The notes below the pieces were generated by a model that made no database searches, was not told where the DNA came from, and worked only from the letters and a program-made list of their open reading frames with translations. From Lachnospiraceae bacterium (lineage in GTDB: Bacteria > Bacillota > Clostridia > Lachnospirales > Lachnospiraceae), in the NCBI GenBank assembly GCA_030531245.1, contig JAUNOA010000015.1, forward strand, positions 1 through 37,847: 37,847 nt of DNA, given 5' to 3'. The position numbers were made by a program, and so were the translations under genes. This document shows, one piece after another, positions 7,983 through 15,823 of the stretch; position 1 is the stretch's first letter, and the number at the start of each line of letters is the position of its first letter.

Positions 7983-8153
7983 TTATTCTGTCTTAATAGC
8001 GCCTGTCGGGCAAGCACCTTCACATGCACCACAATCGATGCAAGCTGATGCGTCAACAACCATCTTGCCATCACCCTCTGAAATAGCACCTACAGGACAT
8101 GTTCCTGCACATGCACCGCAGCTAACGCAACTGTCATCAATAACATGAGCCAT
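7983..8153 (-). CDS. 2[4Fe-4S] ferredoxin
   Basis: This 56-residue protein has two classic iron-sulfur motifs, CVSCGACAGTCPVGAI and CIDCGACEGACPTGAI. It is a clostridial-type bacterial ferredoxin carrying two [4Fe-4S] clusters, a low-potential electron carrier in the cytoplasm. The start ATG has a strong AAGGAGG site 8 nt upstream. It appears to be monocistronic: its 5' neighbour on this strand is the GH18 gene, 82 nt away, and no related oxidoreductase is adjacent. The length and cysteine spacing are standard, so confidence is high. Confidence 0.97.
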   Translation of the reverse strand: MAHVIDDSCVSCGACAGTCPVGAISEGDGKMVVDASACIDCGACEGACPTGAIKTE

Positions 8154-8235
8154 TGTGAAACCTCCTTGTAAATTGTTCGAACTATTACCAAGATATTCTA
8201 CTCTCTTTTTGTAAAAATATCAATATCGTCAAATC

Positions 8236-9876
8236 TTACTCTTTTTTGAATACTTCCCAGGTTTCTCTGGATTCCATGCCCAGTTTCCACGCGGCTATAC
8301 CTGCGAGGTTGTAACTCCTGCCCAGATCGATTTTTGCCTTCAGGGAATCATTGTCTTCCATCCAGATGAAATGGTCCCTGTACTGTCCGTAATTCTGACC
8401 GAGTTCATCGTCCCAGGAAAGATCCACGTGATTGTCTTTTATCCATTTTGCGGCAGTATCCAGGCCGACTGCCTGACTGGACACGTCACCGTTGTCTATG
8501 TTCCAGATCCGGGTGTAGAAAGGAATACCGTTTATCAGCTGACCCGCAGGTACTTCGGAAAGACATCCCTGCAGACCCTCGTCTACAAAAGGAAGAGAGG
8601 CAACGCTTCCGGCGTCTCCTCCGGCATAATGCTCATCATACCCCATGTTGATAACATAGTCGACGCATTCGGCCTGATCACCGCGTCCGTAGAAGATGTT
8701 GAACGGCTGCATGTTCGGATTATCAACGGAAAGAACCAGCCCTTCTTTTCGGCAGCTGACTGAAAGTTCACGTATAAATTCTATGAAATGAGAGGCGCAG
8801 TTTTCTTCGAGATTTTCGAAATCGACATTGATTCCGTCAATTTCATATTCCCTGGCTTTGCTTATCATCTGATTGATAAGATTTTGTCTTGCAGAGGAAG
8901 AAGAAAGCAGATCTGTTGAGTGAACATTGGTACTGAAATTATTTACCAGAGCCCATACTTTGATGTTATTCTCATGGGCGTAGTTTACATAATCATGACT
9001 GGCCAGAGATTTAATCGTCCCTTTGTCATCAAGGACGAAAAACCATGTCGGCGAAACTACATTTACGCCCTCTGTTCTATCGAGAAGCTGAGGAAGCGTA
9101 TCGTTTGAAGACTGGCTTTCCAGCTGCTGCCATACCAGGACTATTTCTTCGTCCATCAGAATATGGGAATATACGGGAGAACTGTAGGAGATGACAGGTT
9201 CATTGGATTTGCGATCCCCCAGACATTCGGTCTCAATATATCCCGGGAAACCGGTAGAAGTAAGAACTCTTGACCATCCGTTTTCGTCATCTTTAATGAC
9301 GGTTACGATGTCATTATCGTTCAGCTCGGTTATACCGCGCTGCAGGTCTGACTGGCCGGTACGCAGCATAGTATCGCGGGTGACAGAAGCTGTTTCATAA
9401 GTATCACGGGAATCGTTTATATAAACCCGGTTTGCCTGGTCGTTCAGATACTCCATGAAATAAATACTGCTTCTGGATGCAACAAACTCCAGAGAAAGAT
9501 AAATTTCACCGTTTTGGGATATGAAGCGCGGGACGGAAGCACCGGATTCGTCAGAAAGACGGAAATATTCAATATCGTCGGGAAGAGTATAAATTATCGC
9601 ATCTATGCTGCTGTCCCAATAGAATTTATTATTGATATAATCGTTTATCCAGCTTATCGGAATGTAAGCCTCTCCGGATTTCGAGATTCCCTTGCTGCCT
9701 TGAAGTGAGTAATCATAGATTATAGCGACTTCATCACCGTTAACATCAAACAGATCTGTCTGGGAAATGATATCGGTATTGCTTTTGTCTTCTCTTTTAC
9801 GTTCGTAAGAAAAGAATCCCAGCACGCATGCTGCGATAAGGACGAGAACAACGAATACAGTGATTAATTTTTTCAT
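8236..9876 (-). CDS. GH18-family extracytoplasmic protein with SH3-like domain
   Basis: This 546-residue protein has an N-terminal membrane anchor (about residues 3-22). A copper-amine-oxidase-N-like region (about 60-150) and an SH3-like segment (about 165-230) follow. The last part (about 240-546) is a glycoside hydrolase family 18 barrel related to the YaaH/SleL spore-cortex glucosaminidases. The catalytic DxxxDxE motif is DGINVDFE at 347-354, so the enzyme should be active, probably on peptidoglycan or chitin-like glycans. I chose the ATG at 9876 (MKKLITVFVV) because AGGAGG lies 11 nt upstream. An upstream in-frame extension to 10035 would precede the signal anchor and cross the promoter. 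Confidence 0.88.
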   Translation of the reverse strand: MKKLITVFVVLVLIAACVLGFFSYERKREDKSNTDIISQTDLFDVNGDEVAIIYDYSLQGSKGISKSGEAYIPISWINDYINNKFYWDSSIDAIIYTLPDDIEYFRLSDESGASVPRFISQNGEIYLSLEFVASRSSIYFMEYLNDQANRVYINDSRDTYETASVTRDTMLRTGQSDLQRGITELNDNDIVTVIKDDENGWSRVLTSTGFPGYIETECLGDRKSNEPVISYSSPVYSHILMDEEIVLVWQQLESQSSNDTLPQLLDRTEGVNVVSPTWFFVLDDKGTIKSLASHDYVNYAHENNIKVWALVNNFSTNVHSTDLLSSSSARQNLINQMISKAREYEIDGINVDFENLEENCASHFIEFIRELSVSCRKEGLVLSVDNPNMQPFNIFYGRGDQAECVDYVINMGYDEHYAGGDAGSVASLPFVDEGLQGCLSEVPAGQLINGIPFYTRIWNIDNGDVSSQAVGLDTAAKWIKDNHVDLSWDDELGQNYGQYRDHFIWMEDNDSLKAKIDLGRSYNLAGIAAWKLGMESRETWEVFKKE

Positions 9877-9913
9877 ACTATAAAGGGCCTCCTGACAAGG
9901 TCCTTTATAGTAT
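9875..9913 (-). promoter_or_regulatory. Palindrome over the promoter and SD of the GH18 gene
   Basis: Perfect 12-bp arms (9875-9886 and 9902-9913) flank a 15-nt loop that contains the AGGAGG site of the GH18 gene. One arm reaches the first two bases of the start codon. On the minus strand a TTCACA/N18/TATACT promoter lies just upstream and its -10 element overlaps the outer arm. It could be a repressor operator or an RNA hairpin that presents or hides the ribosome binding site. Confidence 0.55.
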
Positions 9914-10357
9914 AAATCATTATCTGGATTTGTGAAAGCACCTCTTAGCTTCTTTATCCTTTTCTCCGCGTCTCCTTTCTTTTTTTTAGTTTCCCCCGTA
10001 AGGACAATATGTATCACTGTGTCAGGATGCGACATATCATATACGGGTAATTAAACCGGTCTGTTTTATTCTCTTTGTATGCCTGTGTGCAAGAAATTGA
10101 AATATTCAAGGGGTTGACCGGCTTTTCAAGGCATTGGGCAGCAGTAAGGACATGTTGTTGGGGAATCTGCGGTTGTTTGATTCATTTGAGGGGAATGTCC
10201 GTCCGGCTGTCCGGATGCTCTGCTACAATATACAGGAAATCCGCACCCGCAGGGTTATAGAACGTTTGTTTCGGACGCTTGTGCGTCCAAGGTTGATTAT
10301 TTGGATATATTGGAGTATCATTGTTATCAGAAGATTATCGAAAAGGAGGAAAGTGCC
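9914..10357. other. Gene-free interval between the GH18 and mecA genes
   Basis: About 440 bp without a convincing gene. It holds the predicted GH18 promoter on the minus strand near 9906-9936. A nested set of short stems follows: GGACAT (10148-10153) with ATGTCC (10195-10200), enclosing GAATC (10163-10167) with GATTC (10179-10183). There is also a hairpin GGACGC/GCGTCC (10273-10288) and the mecA promoter. Short open frames here have no ribosome binding sites and look accidental. Confidence 0.4.
10293..10321 (+). promoter_or_regulatory. Predicted mecA promoter
   Basis: A TTGATT -35 element (10293-10298) and a TATCAT -10 element (10316-10321) are separated by 17 bp. Transcription would begin near 10328, about 30 nt before the mecA GTG. 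A GC-rich hairpin at 10273-10288 lies directly upstream. Confidence 0.45.
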
Positions 10358-11050
10358 GTGAAAATTGAGAAATTAAACGACTTTCAGATCAAGTGCACCC
10401 TTACGAGCGATGATCTCATCAGGAGAAATCTTAATCTGCGTGAACTGTCATACGGATCTGAAAAGGTCAGGGCTTTGTTTAAAGAAATGATAGAAAAAGC
10501 GTCGGAAGAGGTCGGTTTCGATCCGGAGGATTTTCCGCTTACGATAGAAGCGATTCCTTACGGAAATCAGGGACTGGTTCTTCTGGTCACAAAAGTTGAG
10601 ACACCCGACGAGCTCAATGCGAGATATGCCAGATTTTCTCCGCCGCTCAACGCAGAGCATAATCCATTAGAAGATGTTTTTGCGCTTATTCAGCAGGGCG
10701 TTCCCGGAGTGCAGGGAAATAACGGCAGACAGACACTTGTGTCGGATTCCGCATCAGGAATAAACAGGGCGTTTGTATTCTCAAGTCTTGATAAAGTGAT
10801 TGAAGCTGCCAATGCTCTGGTCGGAGGATATAACGGCAAAAACTCTCTGTATAAAAAGCCGCAGACAAAGGAATTCTATCTGTATCTGCAGGATGGAGGG
10901 GATGACCCGATGCTTTATGCCAGCACGTGCAATGTGCTTTCGGAGTATGCAAGTGTTTCAACGCACAACGACCTCGGACTCAGCTACATGAACGAGCATT
11001 TTGAACTTATTATTAAGGATAATGCTTTGAGTGCACTTGCCAGGGTCTGA
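10358..11050 (+). CDS. mecA: MecA-family adaptor protein for ClpC proteolysis
   Basis: This 230-residue protein is a MecA/NegA-type adaptor that delivers substrates to the ClpCP protease. The N-terminal substrate-binding domain starts MKIEKLNDFQIKCTLTSDDL, as in Bacillus MecA. A variable linker is followed by the C-terminal ClpC-binding domain with AFVFSSLDKVIEAA and FYLYLQDG. I chose the GTG at 10358 because a GGAGGA site lies 7 nt upstream and the first residues match the family. An in-frame ATG at 10301 would add 19 unrelated residues. The gene appears to be monocistronic and ends before a bidirectional terminator. Confidence 0.92.
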   Translation: MKIEKLNDFQIKCTLTSDDLIRRNLNLRELSYGSEKVRALFKEMIEKASEEVGFDPEDFPLTIEAIPYGNQGLVLLVTKVETPDELNARYARFSPPLNAEHNPLEDVFALIQQGVPGVQGNNGRQTLVSDSASGINRAFVFSSLDKVIEAANALVGGYNGKNSLYKKPQTKEFYLYLQDGGDDPMLYASTCNVLSEYASVSTHNDLGLSYMNEHFELIIKDNALSALARV

Positions 11051-11147
11051 AAGGGCACAAATCATGCTGCAGTCAGCACGGGCTGGGTTAATATAGTATC
11101 TCTTTTTTTCGCAGGAAAGCAATGTTTTTATGTAATCAGCAGAAAAC

Positions 11148-11189
11148 AAAAACAGGCATATCCCTTTGCTTCAGGATATGCCTGTTTTT
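11148..11189. terminator. Bidirectional terminator between mecA and the DUF1858 gene
   Basis: Perfect 16-bp arms (AAAAACAGGCATATCC at 11148-11163 and the complement at 11174-11189) flank a 10-nt loop. A/T-rich ends give a T run on both strands, so it can end mecA from the left and the converging DUF1858 gene from the right. Confidence 0.88.
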
Positions 11190-11201
11190 CGGAAATTTAA
11201 A

Positions 11202-11396
11202 TTATTTGACGATTTCGTTGATCTTTGCTACGAGTGCATCACAATCGATGCCGTGTACTGCGCAGGCCTGCTCCAGAGTCTCCATCTGTGAAGCCGGACA
11301 TCCGAGGCAATGCATACCTGCACCCATAAGTATAGGAGCGATGCTGTCGCTGACCTGGAGAAGCTCTCCGATCTTCATATCTTTACTTACAGCCAT
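11202..11396 (-). CDS. DUF1858 domain protein
   Basis: This 64-residue protein matches the DUF1858 family, small proteins with a CxxC-type pair that is often linked to hybrid-cluster or redox proteins. The sequence shows the family core: an N-terminal KDMKIGELLQ segment, PILMGAGMHCLGCPASQMETLEQAC, and a short C-terminal helix. The cysteines in HCLGCP probably take part in redox or metal chemistry. An AGGAGG site lies upstream of the ATG. The gene is monocistronic and diverges from the SorE-like dehydrogenase. The molecular function is unknown. Confidence 0.88.
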   Translation of the reverse strand: MAVSKDMKIGELLQVSDSIAPILMGAGMHCLGCPASQMETLEQACAVHGIDCDALVAKINEIVK

Positions 11397-11416
11397 GATA
11401 AAAATCCTCCTTTATC

Positions 11417-11432
11417 TAACATTTGAATGTTA
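11417..11432. promoter_or_regulatory. Palindrome between the DUF1858 and dehydrogenase genes
   Basis: TAACATT and AATGTTA are separated by TG. The palindrome lies in the divergent intergenic region, 21 bp upstream of the DUF1858 start. It could be an operator for one or both genes. No regulator is encoded beside it. Confidence 0.3.
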
Positions 11433-11445
11433 TTCCATTTTAGCG

Positions 11446-11474
11446 TGGACAAAGAGATTTAGCAAGATTATAAT
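11446..11474 (+). promoter_or_regulatory. Predicted promoter of the SorE-like dehydrogenase operon
   Basis: TGGACA (11446-11451) and TATAAT (11469-11474) are separated by exactly 17 bp. Transcription would start near 11481, giving a 60-nt leader before the ATG at 11542. Confidence 0.7.
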
Positions 11475-11541
11475 AGATATAAATGATAATAAAAGGTTTA
11501 TCAGGAATCTACTTAATATAAGTATTTTATGGAGGATTAAC

Positions 11542-12801
11542 ATGAAAACAAAGGCTGTTAGAATTTACGGTGTAGAAGACCTCAGACTTGAAGAGTTTGA
11601 ACTTCCGGCAATCAAGGATGACGAGATTCTCGCAAAGGTTGTATCAGACAGTGTATGTATGTCGACATACAAGCTTGCAGAGCAGGGCGCAGCTCACAAG
11701 AGAGCTCCCAAGGATATTGACAAGAACCCTACCATCGTAGGTCATGAGTTCTGCGGAGAAATCGTAGAAGTAGGATCCAAGTGGGCAGATAAATTTAAAG
11801 CAGGCGACAGATTCGTTATTCAGCCGGCTATCGCCCTTCCTGAGAACGTATACGCAGCACCGGGATATTCATTCCCGTACATCGGCGGAGATTCTCAGTA
11901 CATCGTAATTCCGAACGCATTCATGGAGAGGGGCTGCCTCCTTCCTTATTCGGGAGCAGCATTCTATCTTGGATCGGTTGCAGAGCCTATCAGCTGTATC
12001 ATCGGCGGTGCTCATGTAAACTATCATACTACAGCAGGTAATTATGTTCATGAGATGGGTATCAAAGAAGGCGGAAAGATGGCGCTTCTTGCAGGTGTCG
12101 GAGCTATGGGTCTCGGAACAATAGATTACTCTATCCACGGACCGCGCCGTCCATCCCTTCTTGTTGTAACCGATATCGATCAGGCAAGACTTGACCGCGC
12201 AGCATCTCTTTACACTGTTGAGGATGCAGCAGCTCACGGAGTTAAGCTTGTATATGTAAATACCGGAAATGTAGAGGATGTTCCTGCTCTTCTTAAGAGT
12301 TACAATGACGGCAACGGATACGATGATGTTTATGTATATGCACCGGTAGCAGCAGTAATCGAGCAGGCAAGCGCTATCCTCGGTTATGACGGATGTCTCA
12401 ACTTCTTCGCAGGCCCGACAAATCCTGAGCTCTGTGCAAAGTTCAACTTCTATAATGTACATTACAATGCAACACATATTGCAGGAAACTCAGGCGGTAA
12501 TACACAGGATCTCATCGAAGCAGTTGCGCTTATCTCTGACGGAACAATCAATCCTTCCGGTATGATCACACATGTAGGCGGACTTGATGCAGCTATCGAT
12601 ACGACTCTTAACCTTCCGAATATCAAGGGAGGAAAGAAACTCATCTATACACATATCTCGATGCCTCTTACAGCCATCGCAGACATGAAGGATTCGGATG
12701 ATCCGGTTCTTAAACACTGCGGAGAGCTCTGTGAAAAGACCAACGGACTCTGGAATCCGGAAGCAGAGAAGTACCTTCTTGCAAACGCAAAGGAAATCTG
12801 A
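11542..12801 (+). CDS. Zinc-type dehydrogenase, L-sorbose-1-phosphate reductase (SorE)-like
   Basis: This 419-residue protein is a medium-chain dehydrogenase. From memory it resembles the SorE family, which reduces L-sorbose 1-phosphate to glucitol 6-phosphate. Shared blocks include EFELPAIKDDE, VSDSVCMSTYK, GYDGCLNFFAGPTNPELC, FNFYNVHYNATHIAGNSGG and LNLPNIKGGKKLIY. Cys39 and the GHEFCGEIVEVG segment are probable metal-site residues. ALLAGVGAMGLGTIDY is the nucleotide-binding loop. I chose the ATG at 11542, after a GGAGG site. A longer in-frame reading from 11122 would cross the terminator and promoter. No sorbose PTS genes are nearby, so the real substrate is open. Confidence 0.82.
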   Translation: MKTKAVRIYGVEDLRLEEFELPAIKDDEILAKVVSDSVCMSTYKLAEQGAAHKRAPKDIDKNPTIVGHEFCGEIVEVGSKWADKFKAGDRFVIQPAIALPENVYAAPGYSFPYIGGDSQYIVIPNAFMERGCLLPYSGAAFYLGSVAEPISCIIGGAHVNYHTTAGNYVHEMGIKEGGKMALLAGVGAMGLGTIDYSIHGPRRPSLLVVTDIDQARLDRAASLYTVEDAAAHGVKLVYVNTGNVEDVPALLKSYNDGNGYDDVYVYAPVAAVIEQASAILGYDGCLNFFAGPTNPELCAKFNFYNVHYNATHIAGNSGGNTQDLIEAVALISDGTINPSGMITHVGGLDAAIDTTLNLPNIKGGKKLIYTHISMPLTAIADMKDSDDPVLKHCGELCEKTNGLWNPEAEKYLLANAKEI

Positions 12802-12809
12802 CGGACTGA

Positions 12810-13064
12810 ATGGGTATAGAGGATTACAGAAACATAATAGACACAATTGATGCAAACATCGGGGCGCTCCTTAACGAGCGCCTTAATGCGTGCAGGGAGA
12901 TCGGAAAACTGAAAAAGGAAAACAATATTCCGGTCGCTGATGAATCAAGAGAAAAAGAAGTAATTGAAAAAGTTGTACTTGCGGGTGAGGATGATATAAA
13001 CAAAAAAGCCATCTGCAATATTTATAAAAAAATATTTGAAGAGACAAAGGGCCTGCAGAAATAA
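12810..13064 (+). CDS. Chorismate mutase, AroQ type
   Basis: This 84-residue protein is a stand-alone AroQ-class chorismate mutase, which converts chorismate to prephenate for Phe and Tyr synthesis. The all-helical family pattern is present: an early IDTIDANIGALLNERLNACREIGKLK, then VADESREKEVIEKV, and a C-terminal helix with YKKIFEE. Probable active-site residues are the Arg and Lys of the first helix and the DESRE loop. The gene starts 9 nt after the dehydrogenase and has only a weak ribosome binding site, so it may depend on coupling. Its last base overlaps the start of the riboflavin transporter gene. Confidence 0.88.
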   Translation: MGIEDYRNIIDTIDANIGALLNERLNACREIGKLKKENNIPVADESREKEVIEKVVLAGEDDINKKAICNIYKKIFEETKGLQK

Positions 13065-13618
13065 TGAAGATTACAACAAAAAAGATAGCCACAATAGGAA
13101 TGCTCTGTGCACTGGCATATGTTGCCATGGCGCTGATACATGTCAAGCTGATTCCGGCAGCTCCGTTTCTGACATATGATCCGAAAGACGTTATCATTGC
13201 CATCGGAGGATTTCTGTACGGGCCGTTATGCGGAGTTATCATGTCACTGGTCGTATCGTTTCTGGAAATGATCACGATAAGCGAAAGCGGGATTATCGGA
13301 TTTGTGATGCAGGTGATTGCGACCTGTGCCTTTATGATTCCGTCCGCGGTATTTTATAAACATAACAGAACCAAAAAATCAGCGTCAATAGGTCTTGCCA
13401 TCGGAACAGGCTGTATGGTTGTGATCATGGTGCTGTGGAATTACATACTTACACCTGTGTATATGGGAACTCAAAGAAGCGATGTGGCGGCTATGCTGGT
13501 CCCGGTCATCATTCCTTTTAATCTGATAAAAGGAGTTCTCAATTCGATACTGACGATACTGATATATAAACCGATCGTTAAGGCGCTCAGAAAGATGGGC
13601 ATGGTTCAGGAAAGATAA
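13064..13618 (+). CDS. ribU: ECF transporter S component, riboflavin (RibU)-like
   Basis: This 184-residue protein has about five to six membrane helices and is the substrate-binding S component of an energy-coupling-factor importer. RibU-type features include LTYDPKDVIIAIGGFLYGPLCGV near the first helices, the WNYILTPVYMG loop and the IPFNLIKGVLNSIL helix. It should bind riboflavin and share the EcfAAT module encoded elsewhere. There is no FMN riboswitch in front of it, because the start overlaps the chorismate mutase stop (TAATG). Riboflavin specificity rests on family resemblance; another vitamin is possible. Confidence 0.82.
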   Translation: MKITTKKIATIGMLCALAYVAMALIHVKLIPAAPFLTYDPKDVIIAIGGFLYGPLCGVIMSLVVSFLEMITISESGIIGFVMQVIATCAFMIPSAVFYKHNRTKKSASIGLAIGTGCMVVIMVLWNYILTPVYMGTQRSDVAAMLVPVIIPFNLIKGVLNSILTILIYKPIVKALRKMGMVQER

Positions 13619-13636
13619 TTGTAATTATAGTCAATG

Positions 13637-13652
13637 ATGCCGTATACGGCAT
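13637..13652. promoter_or_regulatory. 16-bp perfect palindrome upstream of pncB
   Basis: ATGCCGTATACGGCAT is a perfect palindrome that ends a few bases before the AGGAAG ribosome binding site of pncB. It may be an operator for an NAD-related regulator or a small RNA hairpin near the ribosome binding site. It does not match the NrtR or NiaR consensus as I remember them. Confidence 0.4.
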
Positions 13653-13666
13653 GAAAGGAAGCAGCG

Positions 13667-15121
13667 ATGTCGAGAAATCTAACATTACTTACGGATCTGT
13701 ATGAACTGACGATGATGCAGGGATATTTCTTTGAAAAGGATATGAATGAGACGGTAATCTTCGATGCATTTTACCGTACAAATCCTAACGGCAACGGTTT
13801 TGCCGTATGTGCGGGACTGGATCAGGTTATCGACCTTATAAAAAACCTGCATTTTGATGAAGAGGATGTGAATTATCTGCGCTCCACCGGTCTCTTCCGG
13901 AAAGAATTTCTGAATTATCTTCTGGAGTTCAGATTTACGGGAGATGTATATGCGATTCCGGAGGGGACTTATATGTTCCCGAGGGAGCCGATTGTCAAGG
14001 TAATTGCACCGATCATGCAGGCACAGCTGGTTGAGACAGCACTTCTTAATATCATCAATCACCAGTCGCTGATCGCTACAAAGACTTTTCGTATTGTTCA
14101 TGCTACGCAGGGTGACGGAGTAATGGAGTTCGGACTCAGACGTGCACAGGGACCGGATGCAGGAATCTACGGAGCCAGAGCGGCGATGATAGCAGGTTGC
14201 GTAGGAACATCCAATGTACTTGCAGGCAAAATGTTCGATGTTCCCGTTATGGGAACGCATGCTCATTCATGGATAATGAGCTTCCCGGATGAGTTCACGG
14301 CATTCTGTACATATGCGAGACTTTTTCCGAATGCATGCACATTGCTGGTTGATACTTACGATACATTAAAGAGCGGAGTCCCGAATGCGATAAAGACCTT
14401 CGATCAGATGAAGAAGGAGGGAATCAAACTCGGAAGCTACGGTATCCGACTGGATTCCGGAGATTTGGCGTATCTCTCGAAGAAAGCAAGAAAAATGCTT
14501 GATACGGCCGGATATTACGATGCAAAAATCTGTGCCTCCAATGATCTGGACGAATATCTGATATCCTCGCTTAAGGAACAGGGAGCGGCAATCAATTCCT
14601 GGGGTGTTGGAACCAACCTCATAACTTCAAAGGATTGCCCTTCGTTCGGCGGAGTATATAAACTGGCAGCCATCAAGGACAAAAAGACCGGAGAATTCAT
14701 TCCGAAGATCAAACTTTCGGAGAATGCCGAGAAAATCACCAATCCCGGAGACAAAACCATCTATCGTTTTTACAGCAACGAGGACAATCACATCATAGCT
14801 GATCTTATCTGTTTTGCAGATGAAAAGATCGACAGCAGCAAGGATTATGTACTGTTTGATCCTGTAGAAACATGGAAAAAGACGAGACTCACCGGCGGAA
14901 CGTATCATGTCAGAGAAATGATGGTTCAGGTATTTAAGGACGGAAACTGTATATACGAGTCCCCGACGGTAATGGAGCTTCAGAAGATTTTCAAAGAAGA
15001 ACTTGAGACAGTATACGAAGAAACAAAACGACTTACAAATCCGCATAAGATCCATGTTGATCTCTCGCAGAAACTCTGGGATACAAAACAGAGACTTCTT
15101 GATGAATATCATGCGGAATAA
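13667..15121 (+). CDS. pncB: Nicotinate phosphoribosyltransferase
   Basis: This 484-residue enzyme joins nicotinate and PRPP to give nicotinate mononucleotide in the NAD salvage pathway. The start NLTLLTDLYELTMMQGYF is a family signature. FGLRRAQGPDAGIYGARAA is the phosphate-binding region. GTHAHSWIMSFPDE carries the conserved phosphorylated His. LDSGDLAYLSKKAR and FGGVYKLAAIKD follow in the C-terminal half. The length fits the long bacterial class. The gene follows the RibU-like gene by 48 nt, so riboflavin and nicotinate scavenging may share a transcript. Confidence 0.95.
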   Translation: MSRNLTLLTDLYELTMMQGYFFEKDMNETVIFDAFYRTNPNGNGFAVCAGLDQVIDLIKNLHFDEEDVNYLRSTGLFRKEFLNYLLEFRFTGDVYAIPEGTYMFPREPIVKVIAPIMQAQLVETALLNIINHQSLIATKTFRIVHATQGDGVMEFGLRRAQGPDAGIYGARAAMIAGCVGTSNVLAGKMFDVPVMGTHAHSWIMSFPDEFTAFCTYARLFPNACTLLVDTYDTLKSGVPNAIKTFDQMKKEGIKLGSYGIRLDSGDLAYLSKKARKMLDTAGYYDAKICASNDLDEYLISSLKEQGAAINSWGVGTNLITSKDCPSFGGVYKLAAIKDKKTGEFIPKIKLSENAEKITNPGDKTIYRFYSNEDNHIIADLICFADEKIDSSKDYVLFDPVETWKKTRLTGGTYHVREMMVQVFKDGNCIYESPTVMELQKIFKEELETVYEETKRLTNPHKIHVDLSQKLWDTKQRLLDEYHAE

Positions 15122-15137
15122 GGCAGAGGAATAAACT

Positions 15138-15704
15138 ATGAACGGTAATACAAAATCAACAAAAGTTTTCAGCATCATTCTTATTATTCTTATTACGGCA
15201 GCTCAGATCGTCGTGTTTCTGACTCCGGAGGCAGACATTTATATGAAGGCAGCGGCAGCCGTTGCAACAGTCGCACTGATATGTGCATTTATCTATGCGC
15301 TTACCGGGTTCGGCAAGAAGGGGGCGGCGTTTTACGGGACGTATCTGCTGCTGTATGCACTTGCGGAAATTGCCGAGCTGGTAAATCTGCTTATGTCATC
15401 GGTTGATACGATATCCGGACAGCCGCTTATGATTCTTTTTACGTCAGCCACTATAATTGCTCTTTTTGTTCTGGCGCTGATGAAGGATGTCGGGAAAAAG
15501 ATTTCTTTTATAATCGTGACGGTCATAGTAATCGGTAACATTATTTCCGCATTTGTCGCTATCATCACTTCGGCATCAGGCGGAGCCATAGTCGGAGTAC
15601 CGGTAACGGTTATACGCGCCGGCCAGAGAATCCTGCTCGCAGCAGTTGCATACCTGCTTGTTCAGGCCAAATACGCAGACAAGGATGCAAGAGGAACCAA
15701 ATAG
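15138..15704 (+). CDS. Hypothetical multi-pass membrane protein
   Basis: This 188-residue protein has about six hydrophobic segments (approximately 12-28, 35-57, 65-87, 98-114, 121-143 and 154-177) joined by short loops, and a charged C-terminus. I do not recognise the family. The start has a purine-rich GCAGAGGAATAA region and lies 16 nt after the pncB stop, so it is probably co-transcribed with pncB. There are no conserved polar residues within the membrane segments that would point to a transport or catalytic role. Confidence 0.7.
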   Translation: MNGNTKSTKVFSIILIILITAAQIVVFLTPEADIYMKAAAAVATVALICAFIYALTGFGKKGAAFYGTYLLLYALAEIAELVNLLMSSVDTISGQPLMILFTSATIIALFVLALMKDVGKKISFIIVTVIVIGNIISAFVAIITSASGGAIVGVPVTVIRAGQRILLAAVAYLLVQAKYADKDARGTK

Positions 15705-15778
15705 AATCGCGACCTGCTTTTTCAAAAGAATTCATGACAAAAGTATAAAGATTTCTGAAAGTCTATTTACTATTATAA

Positions 15779-15794
15779 AAGTATAAATATACTT
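15779..15794. promoter_or_regulatory. AT-rich palindrome upstream of the SIMPL gene
   Basis: AAGTATA and TATACTT are separated by AA. The palindrome lies 30 bp before the SIMPL gene, in a region rich in TATAAA-like sequences (15774-15787). It probably overlaps that gene's promoter and may be an operator, but the sequence is AT-rich enough to occur by chance. Confidence 0.3.
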
Positions 15795-15823
15795 ATGATA
15801 TCGAAGCATGACAGGAGAAAGAC

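Noticed and set aside
9877..10035. N-terminal extension of the GH18 protein
   Set aside because: The extension lies before a clear signal anchor and crosses a promoter and palindrome. A strong AGGAGG supports the start at 9876.
11122..11541. N-terminal extension of the SorE-like dehydrogenase by 140 residues
   Set aside because: It runs through a bidirectional terminator, over the DUF1858 gene in antisense and through a strong promoter. The family start and the ribosome binding site are at 11542.
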